The notes: generated from the sequence alone by a model not told the origin. Shown: positions 9,670 through 20,297, counted from the first letter of the stretch. The stretch is 64,000 bases of DNA from CAIQPS01 sp963721365 (GCA_963721365.1 CAVRJE010000008.1:62001-126000), one strand, 5' to 3'. Translations and numbers: made by a program.

Positions 9670-12600
9670 CTACTTGCCGGTCCCGTTGCGGGCGGGGCCC
9701 TGGCACACGCAGGCTTCACCCAGAAGGGCCTTCAGTTCCGCGAACAGGCTCGTCTGCGGGTCCACCCGGAAATCGTCCCCAAAGCGCAGGCGCCGGGAGG
9801 TCTCGCCGTGGCGCACGTGTATCTCCACCGAGCACTTGCCCGGGAAGCGGGCCAGGATGCGCTTGAGATCGTCGATGACCGTGTACGGCAGGCAGTCACC
9901 GTCCACGCTGAGAGCGACCGGCTCCAGCCCGGTCTTCGGAACGAACGCCTCGATCGCCATGGGGATGAACTTGATCTCGGCCTCGTCCTTGTGGTCCACC
10001 CGGCCCTTGATCTTGACGACCTTGTCCTCGACCAGCAGTTCCCTGTGCTCCTGGTAGATGGCCGGGAAGCAGAGCATCTCCACCTGGCCCTCCAGGCCCT
10101 CTACCGTGACGAACGCCATCATCTCGCCCGATCTCTTGGTGGTGATGCGCTTGACCGTGCTCACCATGCCGACGATCGTGGTCACGGTCCCGTCGGGCAG
10201 GTCGCCGAGTTGGGAGATGAGGTGCCCGGCCTCCCGCCGTATCTCGTGCCGGATGTCCTTGAGGGGATGCGAGCTGACGTACAGGCCGAGGGTCTCCTTC
10301 TCCAAAGCGAGAAGTTCTTCCTTGCTGAAGTCGTCGGTGGGGATCTCCACGGGAGGAGCCCCGTTCGCACCCCGCGTCCCGTTGCCGTTGCGGTTGCCGT
10401 TCTTGCCGGCCGGCGCGGCCGGTTCGGGATCGGAGAACAGATCGAAGATGGAGCCCTGACCCTTGTCGGCGTCGGCCTTCATCTTCTTGCCGTGGGCCAT
10501 GGCCTGCGGCAGCACCTGGAGCATCCCCCGGCGGGACGGGCCGATGGAGTCCATGGCCCCCGACTTGACCAGGCTCTCGACCGCCCTCTGGTTGACGACG
10601 CCGAGATCGACCCGCTCGCAGAAGTCGAACAAGCCGGTGAAGGGACCTCCGCGTTCTCGCGCGTCGAGGATGTTGCGGATGGCCGTCTCCCCCACGTTCT
10701 TGACGGCGTTCAGCCCGAAGCGGATGCGGTCTTCGACCCCGCGGAAGTCGAGCACCGACTCGTTGATGTCGGGCGGCAGCACCTCGATGCCCATCTCGTT
10801 GGCGACGGTGACGTAGAACGGCACCTTGTCCTTGGTGTCCATGACGCTGGAGATGAGCGCCGCCATGTACTGCACCGGATGGTTGGCCTTGAGGTAGGCC
10901 GTGCGGTAGGAGATGAGCGCGTAGCAGGCGGCGTGGGACTTGTTGAACGAGTAGTCGCCCGCCTTCTCCATGAGCGACCAGAGGTGGTCGATGGTCCTGG
11001 GCGCGGTGCCCGTGGCCGCCGCGCCCTCGCGGAACTTGGGCTCGAGCTGCTCCAGCTTGGGCTTGTTCTTCTTGCCGATGGCCTTGCGCAGGTCGTCGGC
11101 CTGGGCGGGGGTGAAACCGCCGATGACCTTGGAGATCTCCATCAACTGCTCTTGGTAGATGGCGACCCCGTACGTGGGGCTCAGGATGGGCTCGAGCCGG
11201 TCGTCCTCGTACTTGATGCCGGCCGGGGCCCGCTTGTTGCGCGCGTACTGCGGGATGAACTCCATGGGCCCGGGGCGGTAGAGGGCCACGAGCGCGATGA
11301 GGTCGTCCAGCCGGGTGGGCTGGATCTCGCGCAGCGCGTCGCGCATGCCGCTCGACTCGAACTGGAACACGCCCTCCGAGTCGCCCTTGGCCAGCATGCG
11401 GTAGGTGGGGGCGTCGTCCAGAGGGATGGTCTCGATGTCGAAGTCGGGCTGTCCGCCCGCCCGGATGATCTTGACGGCGCTGTCGATGACGTCCAGGTTG
11501 CGCAGGCCCAGGAAGTCCATCTTGAGCAGGCCGAGCTTCTCCACGTCGGTCATGGACACCTGGGTGACCACCTCGGCGTCGCCCTTCTGCATGAGCGGCA
11601 GATGGTCGGTGAGCGGGCCCTTGGAGATGACCACGCCGGCGGCGTGGATGGAGTCCTGGCGGATGAGGCCCTCGAGCGGCTTGGCCATGTCGATGACCTC
11701 GCGGACCATGTCTTCGGCGTCGTAGGCCTTGCGCAGGTCGCCCTTCGCGTCGGCCAGGCAGGTCTCGAGGGTGATGTTGAGCACCTCGGGCACCAGCTTG
11801 GCGATGCGGTCGGCCTGGCTGTAGGGCACGTCCATGACCCGGGCGGCGTCGCGGATGGCCTGCCGGGCCTTGATGGTGCCGAACGTGGCGATCTGCGCCA
11901 CCCGGTCGCGCCCGTACTTGGCGGCCACGTACTCGATGACCTTCTCCCGGCCGATCACCGAGAAGTCGATGTCGATGTCGGGCATGCTGATGCGGTCGGG
12001 GTTGAGGAACCGCTCGAACAGCAGCTTGTAGCGGATGGGATCGAGATCGGTGATGCCCAGCAGGTACGACACCAGGGAGCCGGCCGCCGAGCCGCGACCC
12101 GGGCCCACCGGGATGCCGGACTTCTTGGCGTAGGTGACGAAGTCCCAGACGATGAGGAAGTAGGGCGGAAAGCCCATCTTCTCCACCACGGCGAGCTCGC
12201 TCTCCAGGCGCTCGCTGACCTCCGGCGTGACCTGGTCGCCAAAGCGACGCTCCAGCCCCAGCTCGCACTGGTGGCGCAGATACGAGGCCTCGTCGTAGCC
12301 CTCGGGCACCGGGAAGTGCGGGATGAGCATCTCCTCGAGCTTGATCTCGACGTTGCAGCGCTCGGCGATCTCGAGGGTGTTGGCCACCGCCTCGGGATGG
12401 TCGCGGAACACGTGGAGCATCTCTTCTTCGCTCTTGAAGAAGAACTCCTCGGACGAGAAGCGCATGCGGTTCTCTTCGGACAGCCGCGACCCGGTCTGGA
12501 TGCAGAGCAGCACGTCGTGGGCGGCCGCGTCGGACTCGCGCAGATAGTGGACGTCGTTGGTGGCCACGAGTTTGAGCCCGGTCTTGGCCGCCAGCTCGAT

Positions 12601-13200
12601 CATGCGCGGGTTGATCTCGGCCAGCTCGCGGATGCCGGTCTCCTGCATCTCGAGGTAGACGTTGTCTTCGCCGAAGATGTCGAGGAGCCGCGCTACCTCG
12701 GCCTCGGCCGCCGCCATCTGCCCGTTCTGAAGCGCCCGGGAGAGGCGGCCGCTGGCGCAGCCGGAGAGGCAGATGAGCCCGTCGGCATGCTGCTGGAGGA
12801 TGCGGTAGTCCATGCGCGGCTTGTAGTAGTAGCCCTCGAGGAAGGCCATGCTGCCCAGCTTCAGCAGGTTGCGGTAGCCGGTGTTGTCCTTGGCCAGCAG
12901 GGTGAGGTGCCAGCGCTCCTCGTTCTGCCCTCCTTGCGGAAGCGGTCCTCCACCACGTAGGCCTCGAGGCCGATGATGGGCTTGACGCCCGCCTTGCGGC
13001 ACTGCTGGTAGAACTGGATGATGCCGGAGAGCACACCGTGGTCGGTGATGGCCAGAGCGGGCATGCCCATCTCGACCGCCCGGGCCACCAGGTCTTCCAC
13101 CTTGCAGGCGCCGTCCAGCGCCGAGTAGTGGGTATGGACGTGCAGGTGGCAGAAGCCGGCCGGCGGCGCGGCCGACTCGTCCGGCGGCTCGGTGCTTCAA
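9670..13200 (-). CDS. dnaE: DNA polymerase III alpha subunit (one frameshift, start uncertain)
   Basis: Replicative polymerase of about 1175 residues. The N-terminal PHP domain begins FCHLHVHTHYSALDGACK and carries LAITDHGVLSG. The polymerase palm holds the catalytic Asp pair in MPDIDIDFSVIG, then FGTIKARQAIRDAARV, and the fingers/helix-hairpin-helix part YSFNKSHAACYALIS. The OB-fold follows (TIVGMVSTVKRITTKRSG). A low-complexity Asn/Gly linker (GKNGNRNGNGTRGANG) lies before the OB-fold. A frame change near 12930 joins the PHP domain to the rest. No good start codon is in frame immediately upstream, so 13200 (a TTG in another frame) is approximate. Its stop is 23 bases from hisD, suggesting dnaE-hisDBHAF may be one unit. 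Confidence 0.95.
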   Translation of the reverse strand: MKHRAAGRVGRAAGRLLPPARPYPLLGAGRRLQGGRPGGPGGRDGHARSGHHRPRCALRHHPVLPAVPQGGRQAHHRPRGLRGGGPLPQGGQNEERWHLTLLAKDNTGYRNLLKLGSMAFLEGYYYKPRMDYRILQQHADGLICLSGCASGRLSRALQNGQMAAAEAEVARLLDIFGEDNVYLEMQETGIRELAEINPRMIELAAKTGLKLVATNDVHYLRESDAAAHDVLLCIQTGSRLSEENRMRFSSEEFFFKSEEEMLHVFRDHPEAVANTLEIAERCNVEIKLEEMLIPHFPVPEGYDEASYLRHQCELGLERRFGDQVTPEVSERLESELAVVEKMGFPPYFLIVWDFVTYAKKSGIPVGPGRGSAAGSLVSYLLGITDLDPIRYKLLFERFLNPDRISMPDIDIDFSVIGREKVIEYVAAKYGRDRVAQIATFGTIKARQAIRDAARVMDVPYSQADRIAKLVPEVLNITLETCLADAKGDLRKAYDAEDMVREVIDMAKPLEGLIRQDSIHAAGVVISKGPLTDHLPLMQKGDAEVVTQVSMTDVEKLGLLKMDFLGLRNLDVIDSAVKIIRAGGQPDFDIETIPLDDAPTYRMLAKGDSEGVFQFESSGMRDALREIQPTRLDDLIALVALYRPGPMEFIPQYARNKRAPAGIKYEDDRLEPILSPTYGVAIYQEQLMEISKVIGGFTPAQADDLRKAIGKKNKPKLEQLEPKFREGAAATGTAPRTIDHLWSLMEKAGDYSFNKSHAACYALISYRTAYLKANHPVQYMAALISSVMDTKDKVPFYVTVANEMGIEVLPPDINESVLDFRGVEDRIRFGLNAVKNVGETAIRNILDARERGGPFTGLFDFCERVDLGVVNQRAVESLVKSGAMDSIGPSRRGMLQVLPQAMAHGKKMKADADKGQGSIFDLFSDPEPAAPAGKNGNRNGNGTRGANGAPPVEIPTDDFSKEELLALEKETLGLYVSSHPLKDIRHEIRREAGHLISQLGDLPDGTVTTIVGMVSTVKRITTKRSGEMMAFVTVEGLEGQVEMLCFPAIYQEHRELLVEDKVVKIKGRVDHKDEAEIKFIPMAIEAFVPKTGLEPVALSVDGDCLPYTVIDDLKRILARFPGKCSVEIHVRHGETSRRLRFGDDFRVDPQTSLFAELKALLGEACVCQGPARNGTGK

Positions 13201-13336
13201 TGCCGGCCGCGACAGATGGTGACGAGGAACCAAAGAACTCCCTGGAAAATCGCGTGGGACGGATCGCCCCTATCGCTCGATTCTACCCGAAGGACCAGGC
13301 CCCTCAAGCGGTCTGGTAGGCTCAGGAGAACAAATT

Positions 13337-13389
13337 CCGCTGTGAGCGGGATTCACGAGAGGCGGCTGAGAAGTGACACCTCAGCCGCC
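13337..13389 (-). terminator. Two hairpins at the end of the ilvE-cimA operon
   Basis: On the minus strand the cupin gene runs into a perfect 10-bp stem (GGCGGCTGAG at 13361-13370 with CTCAGCCGCC at 13380-13389, containing the stop codon). A 5-bp stem (CCGCT/AGCGG, 13337-13349) follows and is itself followed by AATTTGTT. This fits an intrinsic terminator between this operon and the dnaE region. Confidence 0.5.
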
Positions 13390-13936
13390 GGTCAGGGCGC
13401 GGATGTACTCGGCGGCCTGCGGATGGGCCCACAGAAGAGTGTCGCGGTCTCCCGCCTCGAAGTCGTCGTACTCGAACCCGGGCGAGACCACGCAGCCGAC
13501 GAGGGCCCAGTCGGGCGCCGTGCGGGCGCCCGTCCTCAGCGCCGCGCCCGGGCGGCGCCACCCGGGCGGCCATCCACCGGCCGCCGGGCGCGAGCGCCTG
13601 CGGCGCCTCGGGCCCGACGACCAGAGTGTCGTGCGGATCGAGGAACACCATCTCTACCGGCGACCCGGCGTGGAAGAACCACACCTCGTCGAAGCGCAGC
13701 CGATGGAAACGGCTGGGATCGTCGGCGGTGAGCAGATAGAGGATCGCGGTGGAGAGCGACCGCATGCCTGCCGGCGTGGGAATCACTACCGGCGAGCGGT
13801 ACGTCTCCCGGTAATAGCCGCCTTCCCGGTGCGGCAGCAGACCCAGGGTCGCGGCTACCTCGGCGGCCGTGGGCGCCTCGAAACTCGCCGGCGGCGCGTG
13901 AGCGGGCGGAGCCGGATACCGCGGCGCGCCGCTCAC
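13381..13936 (-). CDS. DUF985-family cupin (frameshifted)
   Basis: Small beta-barrel protein of the cupin DUF985 group, whose biochemical role is not established. The family pattern is clear: LGLLPHREGGYYRETYRS near the N-terminus, then AILYLLTADDPSRFHRLRFDEVWFFH split around the barrel, and a C-terminal FEYDDFEAGDRDTLL, ending HPQAAEYIRALTGG. The GTG start at 13934-13936 has GGAGGGG upstream and lies at the very end of the preceding gene. A frame change near 13560 is needed. It is the last gene of the ilvE-cimA group, so a link with branched-chain metabolism is only positional. Confidence 0.8.
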
Positions 13937-14717
13937 TCCCCTCCGCGCTCACGGGGTTCCGGAGGTAGCCCACTCCGTCGATCTCGACTTCCACCTCGTC
14001 ACCGGGATGCAGTTCGCCCACCCCGGGAGGAGTCCCGAGCATGATGAGGTCGCCGCGATGCAGGGTCATCGACTGGCTGACGAGCGAGATGATCTCGAAG
14101 GGGTCGCGGATCATGTCCCGCACCTGGCCCTCCTGGCGCAGCTCTCCGTTGACCCGGGTACGGATCCAGGCCTCGGGGCTGGGCGTCTCGGTCTCGAGGA
14201 AGGGGCCGGCGACCGCAAAGGTGTCGAAGCCCTTCGCCCGCCACCACTGCTTGTCCTGGCCTGCAGGTCACGCTCGGTGACGTCGTTGGCGCAGGTCCAC
14301 CCCCACACCGCGCGCCTTGCCTCCTCGGGGGTCACCCGGCGGGTGTCGCGCGCTATCGCCACGGCCAATTCGCCCTCGTACTCTACCCGGGTGGCGTCCT
14401 CCGGATAGATGATGGCCTCCCCGTGCCCGATGAGGCTCGACGGCGGCTTCAGGAACAGGATCGGTGGCGGCACCTCTTCGGCGGGCGGGGGCGTGACGGC
14501 CTCACCGCCGGCCCTCCGCACTTCCATCTCCTTCATGTGGTCGCGGAAGTTCCACCCCACCCCCAGGATCTTGCCGGGTGCGACAGGCGGCAGAAGCAGG
14601 GCGTCAAGCTCCGACACGAGCGTGCCGGCAAGTTCACCCGGGCTGACGATCAGGTAGCCGTTGCACTCCACTGAGACCTCGCAGGCCTCGCCCTCATACA
14701 GGATCCGCCAGCTTCAT
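13933..14717 (-). CDS. Fumarylacetoacetate-hydrolase-family protein (frameshifted)
   Basis: Metal-dependent C-C hydrolase/decarboxylase of the FAH family. Seen: ILGVGWNFRDHMKEM, ILFLKPPSSLIGHGEA, the metal-ligand motif RVEYEGELAVAIA, WGWTCANDVTERDLQ, and LIMLGTPPGVGELHPGDEVE. The substrate cannot be told from sequence; relatives act on acylpyruvates, 2-hydroxyhepta-2,4-diene-1,7-dioate or oxaloacetate. The start ATG (14715-14717) lies three bases after cimA, with a frame change a few codons in (toward RILYEGEACEVSVE), another near 14265, and probably one at the very 3' end, after which the stop would overlap the cupin start as GTGA. Confidence 0.85.
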
Positions 14718-14720
14718 GCG

Positions 14721-16330
14721 TCACCCCACTTCCGAGCCCTCACCGTCGAACGCTCCGGCCGCCAGCAGCAGCCCGTAGGAGAGGGAGTCCACGAGGGCCT
14801 CCCACGAGGCTTCTACGACGTTCTCGCCCACTCCCACGCTGCCCCAGCTGTCCCGGCCGTCCGACGAGTCGATGATCACCCGGGTGGTGGCGGCCGTGCC
14901 GCGGTCCTCGTCCAGGATGCGCACCCGGTAGTTCACCAGATGGATGTCGTGGACGTTGGGGAATCGCCGCTCGATGCCCATGCGCAGGGCCGTGTCGAGC
15001 GCGTTGACAGGCCCGTTGCCTTCGGCCGTCTCGATGAAGCGGTCCCCGCCCACGTGCACCTTGACGGTGGCCTCGCTGAGAGTGGATCCGTCTTCGCGCT
15101 TCTCGACGATGATGCGGAACGCCTCGAGGTGGAAGAGCTCCGCCTCGAGCCCCATCTCGGCGCGCACGAGCAGCTCGAAGGAGGCGTCGGCGGCCTCGTA
15201 GTGATAGCCGGCGTGCTCCTTCTCCTTGAGCCGGGCGAGCACGCGGTCGGCGATGTCCTTGTCGTCGTCCACCGGGTAGCCCAGCTGCTTGACCCGTTGC
15301 CTGATGGTGGCCTTGCCCGACAGCTCCGACACGAGGACGTGCGGGTCGTTGCCCACCAGCGCCGGGTCGATATGCTGGAACGTGGTCGGGTCGCGTTCGA
15401 CCGCCGAGATGTGCAGGCCGCCCTTGTGAGCGAAGGCGTCGAGGCCCACGTAGGGCTGATGCGGGTCGGGAGACACGTTGCAGAGCTCGGCCACGAAGTG
15501 GGCGGTGTCGGTGAGCTTGGCCAGGTTCTCGTCGGAGAGACAGTCGACGCCCATCTTCAGCTTGAGGTCGGGGATGATGGCGCAGAGGTCGGCGTTGCCG
15601 CACCGCTCGCCGTAGCCGTTTATGGTCCCCTGCACCACGTCGGCGCCGTGGGCGACGGCCACCAGCGAGTTGGCCACGGCGCATCCCCCGTCGTTGTGGG
15701 CGTGGATGGCCACCCGGCAGGTGCCGCCCAGTTCGGAGACCACCCGCTCCACCACGTCGCCCACCAGCATCGGCAGCATGGCCCCGTTGGTGTCGCACAG
15801 GGTGACGGCCTCGGCGCCCGCCTCGGCGGCCGCTCTGAGGCACTCGAGCGCGTAGTCGGGGTGAACGGCGTAGGCGTCGAAGAAATGCTCGGCGTCGTAG
15901 TGGACCCGCTTGCCCTGCTTCGCAAGAAGCCCACCGATTCGGCGATCATCCGCAGGTTCTCCGCCCGGTCCACGCGCAGCACCTTCTGGACGTGCAGGTC
16001 CCAGGTCTTGCCGACGATGCAAGAGACCGGCGCCCAGCAGTCGGCCAGGCTGCGCAGGTTCTCGTCCTTGTCGGCCGTCGTCCCCTTGCCCCGGGTCATG
16101 CCGAAGGCAGCCACGAGAGCGTTCCCCAGCGGGCGGCCCTCCAGCTTGCGGAAGAACTCCTCGTCCTTGGGGTTCGATCCGGGGAAGCCGCCCTCGATGA
16201 TGTGCACGCCCAGGTCGGCGACCCGCACCGCTATGCGGACCTTCTCGTCCACCGACACGCTCAGCCCCTCGCGCTGCATGCCGTCGCGAAGGGTGGTGTC
16301 GTAGAGGAGGAAAGGCCGGGCGGTGGTCAT
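14721..16330 (-). CDS. cimA: (R)-citramalate synthase (one frameshift)
   Basis: Condenses acetyl-CoA with pyruvate to citramalate, the first step of threonine-independent isoleucine synthesis. The N-terminus reads LLYDTTLRDGMQREGLS, typical of the DRE-TIM metallolyase superfamily; metal-site HAHNDGGCAVANSL, then GTINGYGERCGNADL and AFAHKGGLHISAV. The C-terminal LeuA-type regulatory domain ends near SLSYGLLLAAGAFDG. The about 536-residue length and sequence style match the long CimA type rather than LeuA, which is encoded separately at 51-52.6 kb. A frame change near 15930 is the only defect. It starts 39 bases after ilvE. Confidence 0.92.
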
Positions 16331-16369
16331 CGAGTCCTCATGGAGCTCCGCAGGCGCCCGGTGGGCACC

Positions 16370-17241
16370 CTACCCGTTCACCGGGGTGCCCGAGTTCTGT
16401 GCGTACTCGTGAAAGCGGGCGATGATCTCCTTGGTCACCGGTCCGGGGACCCCCGCGCCGATGATCCGCTTGTCGACCTCCACGACCGGTCCCACCTCGG
16501 CGGCCGTCCCGGTGAGGAACGCCTCGTCGGCCGTGTAGACGTCGTAGAGCGTGTAGAAGCCCTCTTCCACTTCCAGGCCCATGAAGGCAGCCAGTCTCAT
16601 GACCACTCCCCTGGTGATGCCCTTGAGCGCACCGAGCGACGGGTGCGGCGTCATGAGCTTGTGGCCCTTCACCAGGAACAGGTTGTCGGCCGTGCACTCG
16701 CAGACGTACCCGGAGGTGGTGAGGAACAGCCCCTCGTTGACGTCGCGGTCGCGCAGCTCCAGGGCGCCCATGACGTTGTTGAGGTAGTTGAGGCTCTTGA
16801 CCGCCGGGTTGACGGCCTGCGGGTCGTTGCGCCGGGTGGAGAGGGTGGCCACCTTGAAGCCCTTCGTGTAGACCTCGGCCGGATACAGGGTGATGCCGCC
16901 CGCGATGCAGAACACGGTGGCCTTGGGGCACTTGCTGGGGTTGAGCCCCAGGTCGCCGATGCCGCGGGTGACCACCAGGCGGATGTAGCCGTCCTGGCGT
17001 CGTTGCGGCGGATGGTCTCCATCATGGCCTCGACCAGCTCGTCGCGGGAGAGGGGGATGTCGAGAGCGATGATCTGCGCCGAGGCGTACAGCCGGTCGAT
17101 GTGGGCGTCGAGCTCGAATACCCGGCCGTTGTAGGTCCGGATACCTTCGAACACGCCGTCGCCGTAGAGAAGACCGTGATCGAAGACGCTTATCTTGGCG
17201 TCTTCCTTGCTGTAGAACTCGCCGTCGATGTAGATCTGCAT
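16370..17241 (-). CDS. ilvE: Branched-chain amino acid aminotransferase (one frameshift)
   Basis: PLP enzyme of fold type IV that makes valine, leucine and isoleucine from the 2-oxo acids. The N-terminus reads MQIYIDGEFYSKEDAKISV, then FDHGLLYGDGVFEGIRTYNG. The PLP-lysine is in VKSLNYLNNVMGALE, and SGYVCECTADNLFLV carries the cofactor-phosphate region. About 290 residues, normal for the family. One frame change near 16990. As the first gene of ilvE-cimA-FAH-cupin it links this operon to isoleucine/leucine synthesis. Confidence 0.93.
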
Positions 17242-17343
17242 GAGAACCTCCTGGGCCTAGTGCTACCGGAGCCCGCCTGTGGGACCTGAAGTATACAAAA
17301 TCCGGTTATCCGGCGGTCGCCGGATGCGGCCGCCGGCCGCAGT

Positions 17344-17363
17344 GCCGGCCGGCCGGCCGGCAG
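17344..17363. repeat. (CCGG)4 palindromic tract after feoB
   Basis: Four tandem CCGG units flanked by G and C form a self-complementary block six bases beyond the feoB stop. The same block occurs after the stop of the reductase gene at 45301-45316. It could act in 3'-end formation; no T-tract follows. Confidence 0.5.
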
Positions 17364-17368
17364 GGCCC

Positions 17369-19382
17369 CTAGCCGAGCAACGACCCCACCTGATACACGA
17401 CGATGCCCATGAACATGGCCACACCAGCATCAAGGCCAGGTTGGCCCCGGTCCAGCGCCAGGAGCGCGACTCCTGCTTGATGGCTGCCACCGTGGCCACG
17501 CAGGGAACGAAGGTCATCTGCACCACAAGGAAGGCGGCTGCGGCCGCGGGAGTGAGGACGGCGGCGACCCTGGCCGCCAGACCGGCCCCGGCCGCGCCTG
17601 CACCGACGGCGGTCGCGCCGCCCCCGAACAGCACGCCCAGGGTGGCCACGCTGTTCTCCTTGGCCACGAAGCTGGAGAGCAGGGCCACGATCAGGCGCCA
17701 GTCGCCCAGGCCCATGAGGCTGAAGAACGGCTCCAGGGCCCGGCCGATGGTCCCCAGCACGCTCTGACTGGGAGGCCCGCCGGGGTAGTTGGAGAGCACC
17801 CAGACGATCGCGGAGACGAGGACGATGAGCGTCCCCGCCTTCCTGATGAAGGCCATGGTGTTGCGCCACACGTACAGGCCGATGGTCCGGGCGTTGGGGA
17901 CGTGATAGAGCGGCATCTCCATGATGAAGGCGCTCCTCTCCCCCTTGAACACCACCTTGTTCACCGTGACGCCGACTATCGCCAGCAGGACCAGATTGCC
18001 CCCGACGAGCGCGATCATCGCCCAGGGGGCCGCCGCGCCGAAGAAGGCCGGAGCCAGGAAGGCCAACACCGCCAGCCGGCCGGTGCAGGGAACGAAGGGC
18101 GTGAGCATCATGGTGAGCATCCGCGCCTTGCGCTCCTCGATGATCCTGGTGCCCAGGATGGCCGGGACGTTGCAGCCGAACCCCAGCAGCATCGGCATGC
18201 AGGACTTGCCGTGCAGGCCCATCCAGTGCATGTAGCGGTCCATCACGTAGGCGGTCCGCGCCATGTAGCCCACGTCCTCGAGCAGCCCGAGGACGGCGAA
18301 GAAGATCACCAGGATGGGGATGAACGAGAGGACCGTGCCCGCACCGGCGACTATCCCGTCGACGATCACGCCCGAGAGCCAGGCCGGCGCCCAGGCGAGC
18401 AGGTGGTGCAGCGCGTCGGAGAACGGCCCGAGAACGAAGCTCCCGATGGCTCTCGCGGCCGGGTTGGCCACCGCGTAGGTGACCCAGAACATGATCCCGA
18501 GCGCGGCGATGAGGATGAGCAGGCCCCAGAACGGGTGCGTGGCCACGCGGTCGATGCGGTCGGTGAGGCCGGTCACTCCGCGCCGGGGCTGCACCACGGC
18601 GGCCCGGATCATGCGCGCCACCCAGTCGTAGCGCCCGCCGGCGATGTCGAGATAGGCGTCCTCGTGCTCGGCCAGGCGCGCGTTGATGGCTTCCCAGGCT
18701 TCCGGGACCTGCTCTCGCACCAACTGGGCCACGTCGGTATCGCCTTCGAGCAGCTTGAGGGCCAGCCAGTCGGGCGGATAGCCGGCCGGCGCGCGCCCGG
18801 CCAGCAGGCCCTCGATCTCGCGCAACACCGGGAGGTGTTTGGCGCGGATCACCGGCCGGTTGGGCCGGAACAGGTCGGGATGCTCGACGAGGTCGATCGC
18901 CGCATCGATCAGTCGGTCAGACCGCGGCCCTTGCTGGCCACCAACTCGACCACCGGGATGCCGAGCGCGGCCGCCAGCACCGGCGCCTCCACGTGCACCC
19001 CGTGCGCTTCGGCCACGTCGAGCATGTTGAGGCCGACCACCACCGGCACGGGCAGCATGAGCAGCTCGGCCACCAGGTACAGGTTGCGCTCGAGGGAGGC
19101 GGCGTTGACGATGGCGATGACCGCGGCCGGCGGCTCGTTGATGAGGTAGTCGCGGGTCACCCGCTCTTCCTCGGAGCCGGAGGTGAGGCTGTAGGTGCCC
19201 GGAAGGTCGACCAGGCTGATCCGCCGGCCGTGGTGGTCGAAGCGGCCGGTCTTCTGCTCGACCGTCTTGCCCGGCCAGTTGCCCACGTGCTGGTTGAGCC
19301 CGGTGAGCGCGTTGAAGACGGTGCTCTTGCCGACGTTGGGCTGGCCCGCGAGGGCGAGGGTGAGGGGGGCCGGGGCCTCCAC
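17369..19382 (-). CDS. feoB: Ferrous iron transporter FeoB (frameshifted)
   Basis: GTP-dependent Fe(II) permease of about 665 residues. The N-terminal G domain shows G1 GQPNVGKST, G3 VDLPGTYSL, G4 LNMLDVAEA and G5 ASKGRG. The membrane part has two gate repeats with LGFGCNVPAILGTR and TPFVPCTGRLAV, later SFVAKENSVATLGVLFG and MTFVPCVATVAAI. Frame changes lie near 18905 and near 17430; after the second the protein ends MFMGIVVYQVGSLLG. The GTG start follows the dtxR-feoA stop by ten bases, so the iron regulator, FeoA and FeoB form one operon under the iron box at about 20.14 kb. Confidence 0.95.
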
Positions 19383-19392
19383 TGGTGGGATC

Positions 19393-20110
19393 CTACCGCT
19401 CCGCCGCGACGTCCATCGCGCAGTCCGAGGTCTCGACCGGCTCCACCGTCACCCGGTCCGCCTGCCGCCGACCGAGAGCCAGCCGGGCGCCGTGCACCTC
19501 GACGATCAGCGCGCCGCTGCCCCGGTTCTGCAGCACGCACACCTCGGCTCCCGGGTTGAGTCCCAGCGCCACGAGCCGCTTGGCCAGCCCGTGCGGTTGG
19601 GGCAGGCTCTTCACCGTGGCCCGCGCTCCCGTGGGAAGACTCGCGAGGGTCGTCATTGCCGCGCTCCCCCCTCGCTGCCGCCGCGGCCGCGCCTCTGCGG
19701 CGTACTCGACGAAATAGGCGAGTATCTCGGGCTCGAGCACATGTTCCATCTTGCAGGCCGTCGCCTCGGCGCGATCGCCGGGTATGCCGAGCACGCCCGT
19801 GAGGAAGTCCCTGATCGCCAGGTGCCGCCGCTCGACTTCCACGGCGATGCTCGCTCCTTCCTCCGTGAGGGTCACGTGACCGTACGGCGCGTGAGTGACC
19901 AGCCGCCGAGCGCCCAGGTTCTTCAAGCGCGCCGGTGACCGACGGCCGGGACACGCCCAGCTGCCCGGCTATCTCGCTGACGCGCGCCACCCGCGAGGCC
20001 CGCTCCAGCTGCAGGATGGCCTCGAGGTAGTCCTCAAGGCTTGCGCTCAACACTTCTTGCTCGGCCGTGAACAAGCTTTCCTCGTTGACAGCACCTGTGC
20101 TACTGCTCAC
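19393..20110 (-). CDS. DtxR/IdeR-type regulator with C-terminal FeoA domain (one frameshift)
   Basis: The N-terminal winged helix reads SLEDYLEAILQLE, then RVSEIAGQLGVSRPSVTGAL; the dimer/metal region includes HLAIRDFLTGVLGI, EATACKMEHVLEPEIL. In the same frame, with no stop, follows a FeoA/SH3-like domain from MTTLASLPTGARATV to DRVTVEPVETSD. A GGGGGAG site precedes that internal ATG, so a separate FeoA could also be made. One extra T near 19925 breaks the frame in the recognition helix region. The GTG start (20108-20110) has GGGGGAG upstream. A metal-responsive repressor of its own operon with feoB is the expected role. Confidence 0.85.
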
Positions 20111-20134
20111 AATTCTCCCCCGGTTCCAGCAAAG

Positions 20135-20175
20135 TTAGGCACGCCTATTTTAGTACGCCGTCCCTAACAAAACAA
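20135..20175 (-). promoter_or_regulatory. Promoter and iron-box-like operator for dtxR-feoA-feoB
   Basis: On the minus strand TTGTTT (20170-20175), a 17-base spacer and TAAAAT (20147-20152) form a good vegetative promoter. Directly after the -10 lies ATAGGC-GT-GCCTAA (20135-20148), an imperfect palindrome resembling DtxR/MntR boxes of the TTAGGC-N2-GCCTAA kind. It covers the expected transcription start, a position suited to repression by the metal-loaded regulator encoded downstream. Confidence 0.7.
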
Positions 20176-20232
20176 GGGGCGAGAGCACCGGGGGGCGATT
20201 AGGTTCCCTGAGATGAGATGAGAAAAGAAAAC

Positions 20233-20260
20233 GGGGCGCCGGCCCAAAGGCCGGCGCCCC
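20233..20260 (-). terminator. Strong intrinsic terminator of the RRM gene
   Basis: A perfect 12-bp stem, GGGGCGCCGGCC and GGCCGGCGCCCC with a four-base loop, is followed on the minus strand by GTTTTCTTTTCTC. It lies about 40 bases after the RRM gene stop. Confidence 0.85.
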
Positions 20261-20297
20261 ACAAGTCCCGGTATCGGGTCGCTCTGAGCGCGAAGCT

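Noticed and set aside
9808..12960. A reading of about 1050 codons on the plus strand
   Set aside because: It is antisense to dnaE, has no domain, and exists because GC-rich codons leave few stops on the other strand.
14661..16304. A plus-strand reading of about 547 codons
   Set aside because: Antisense to cimA, whose conserved motifs are clear on the minus strand.
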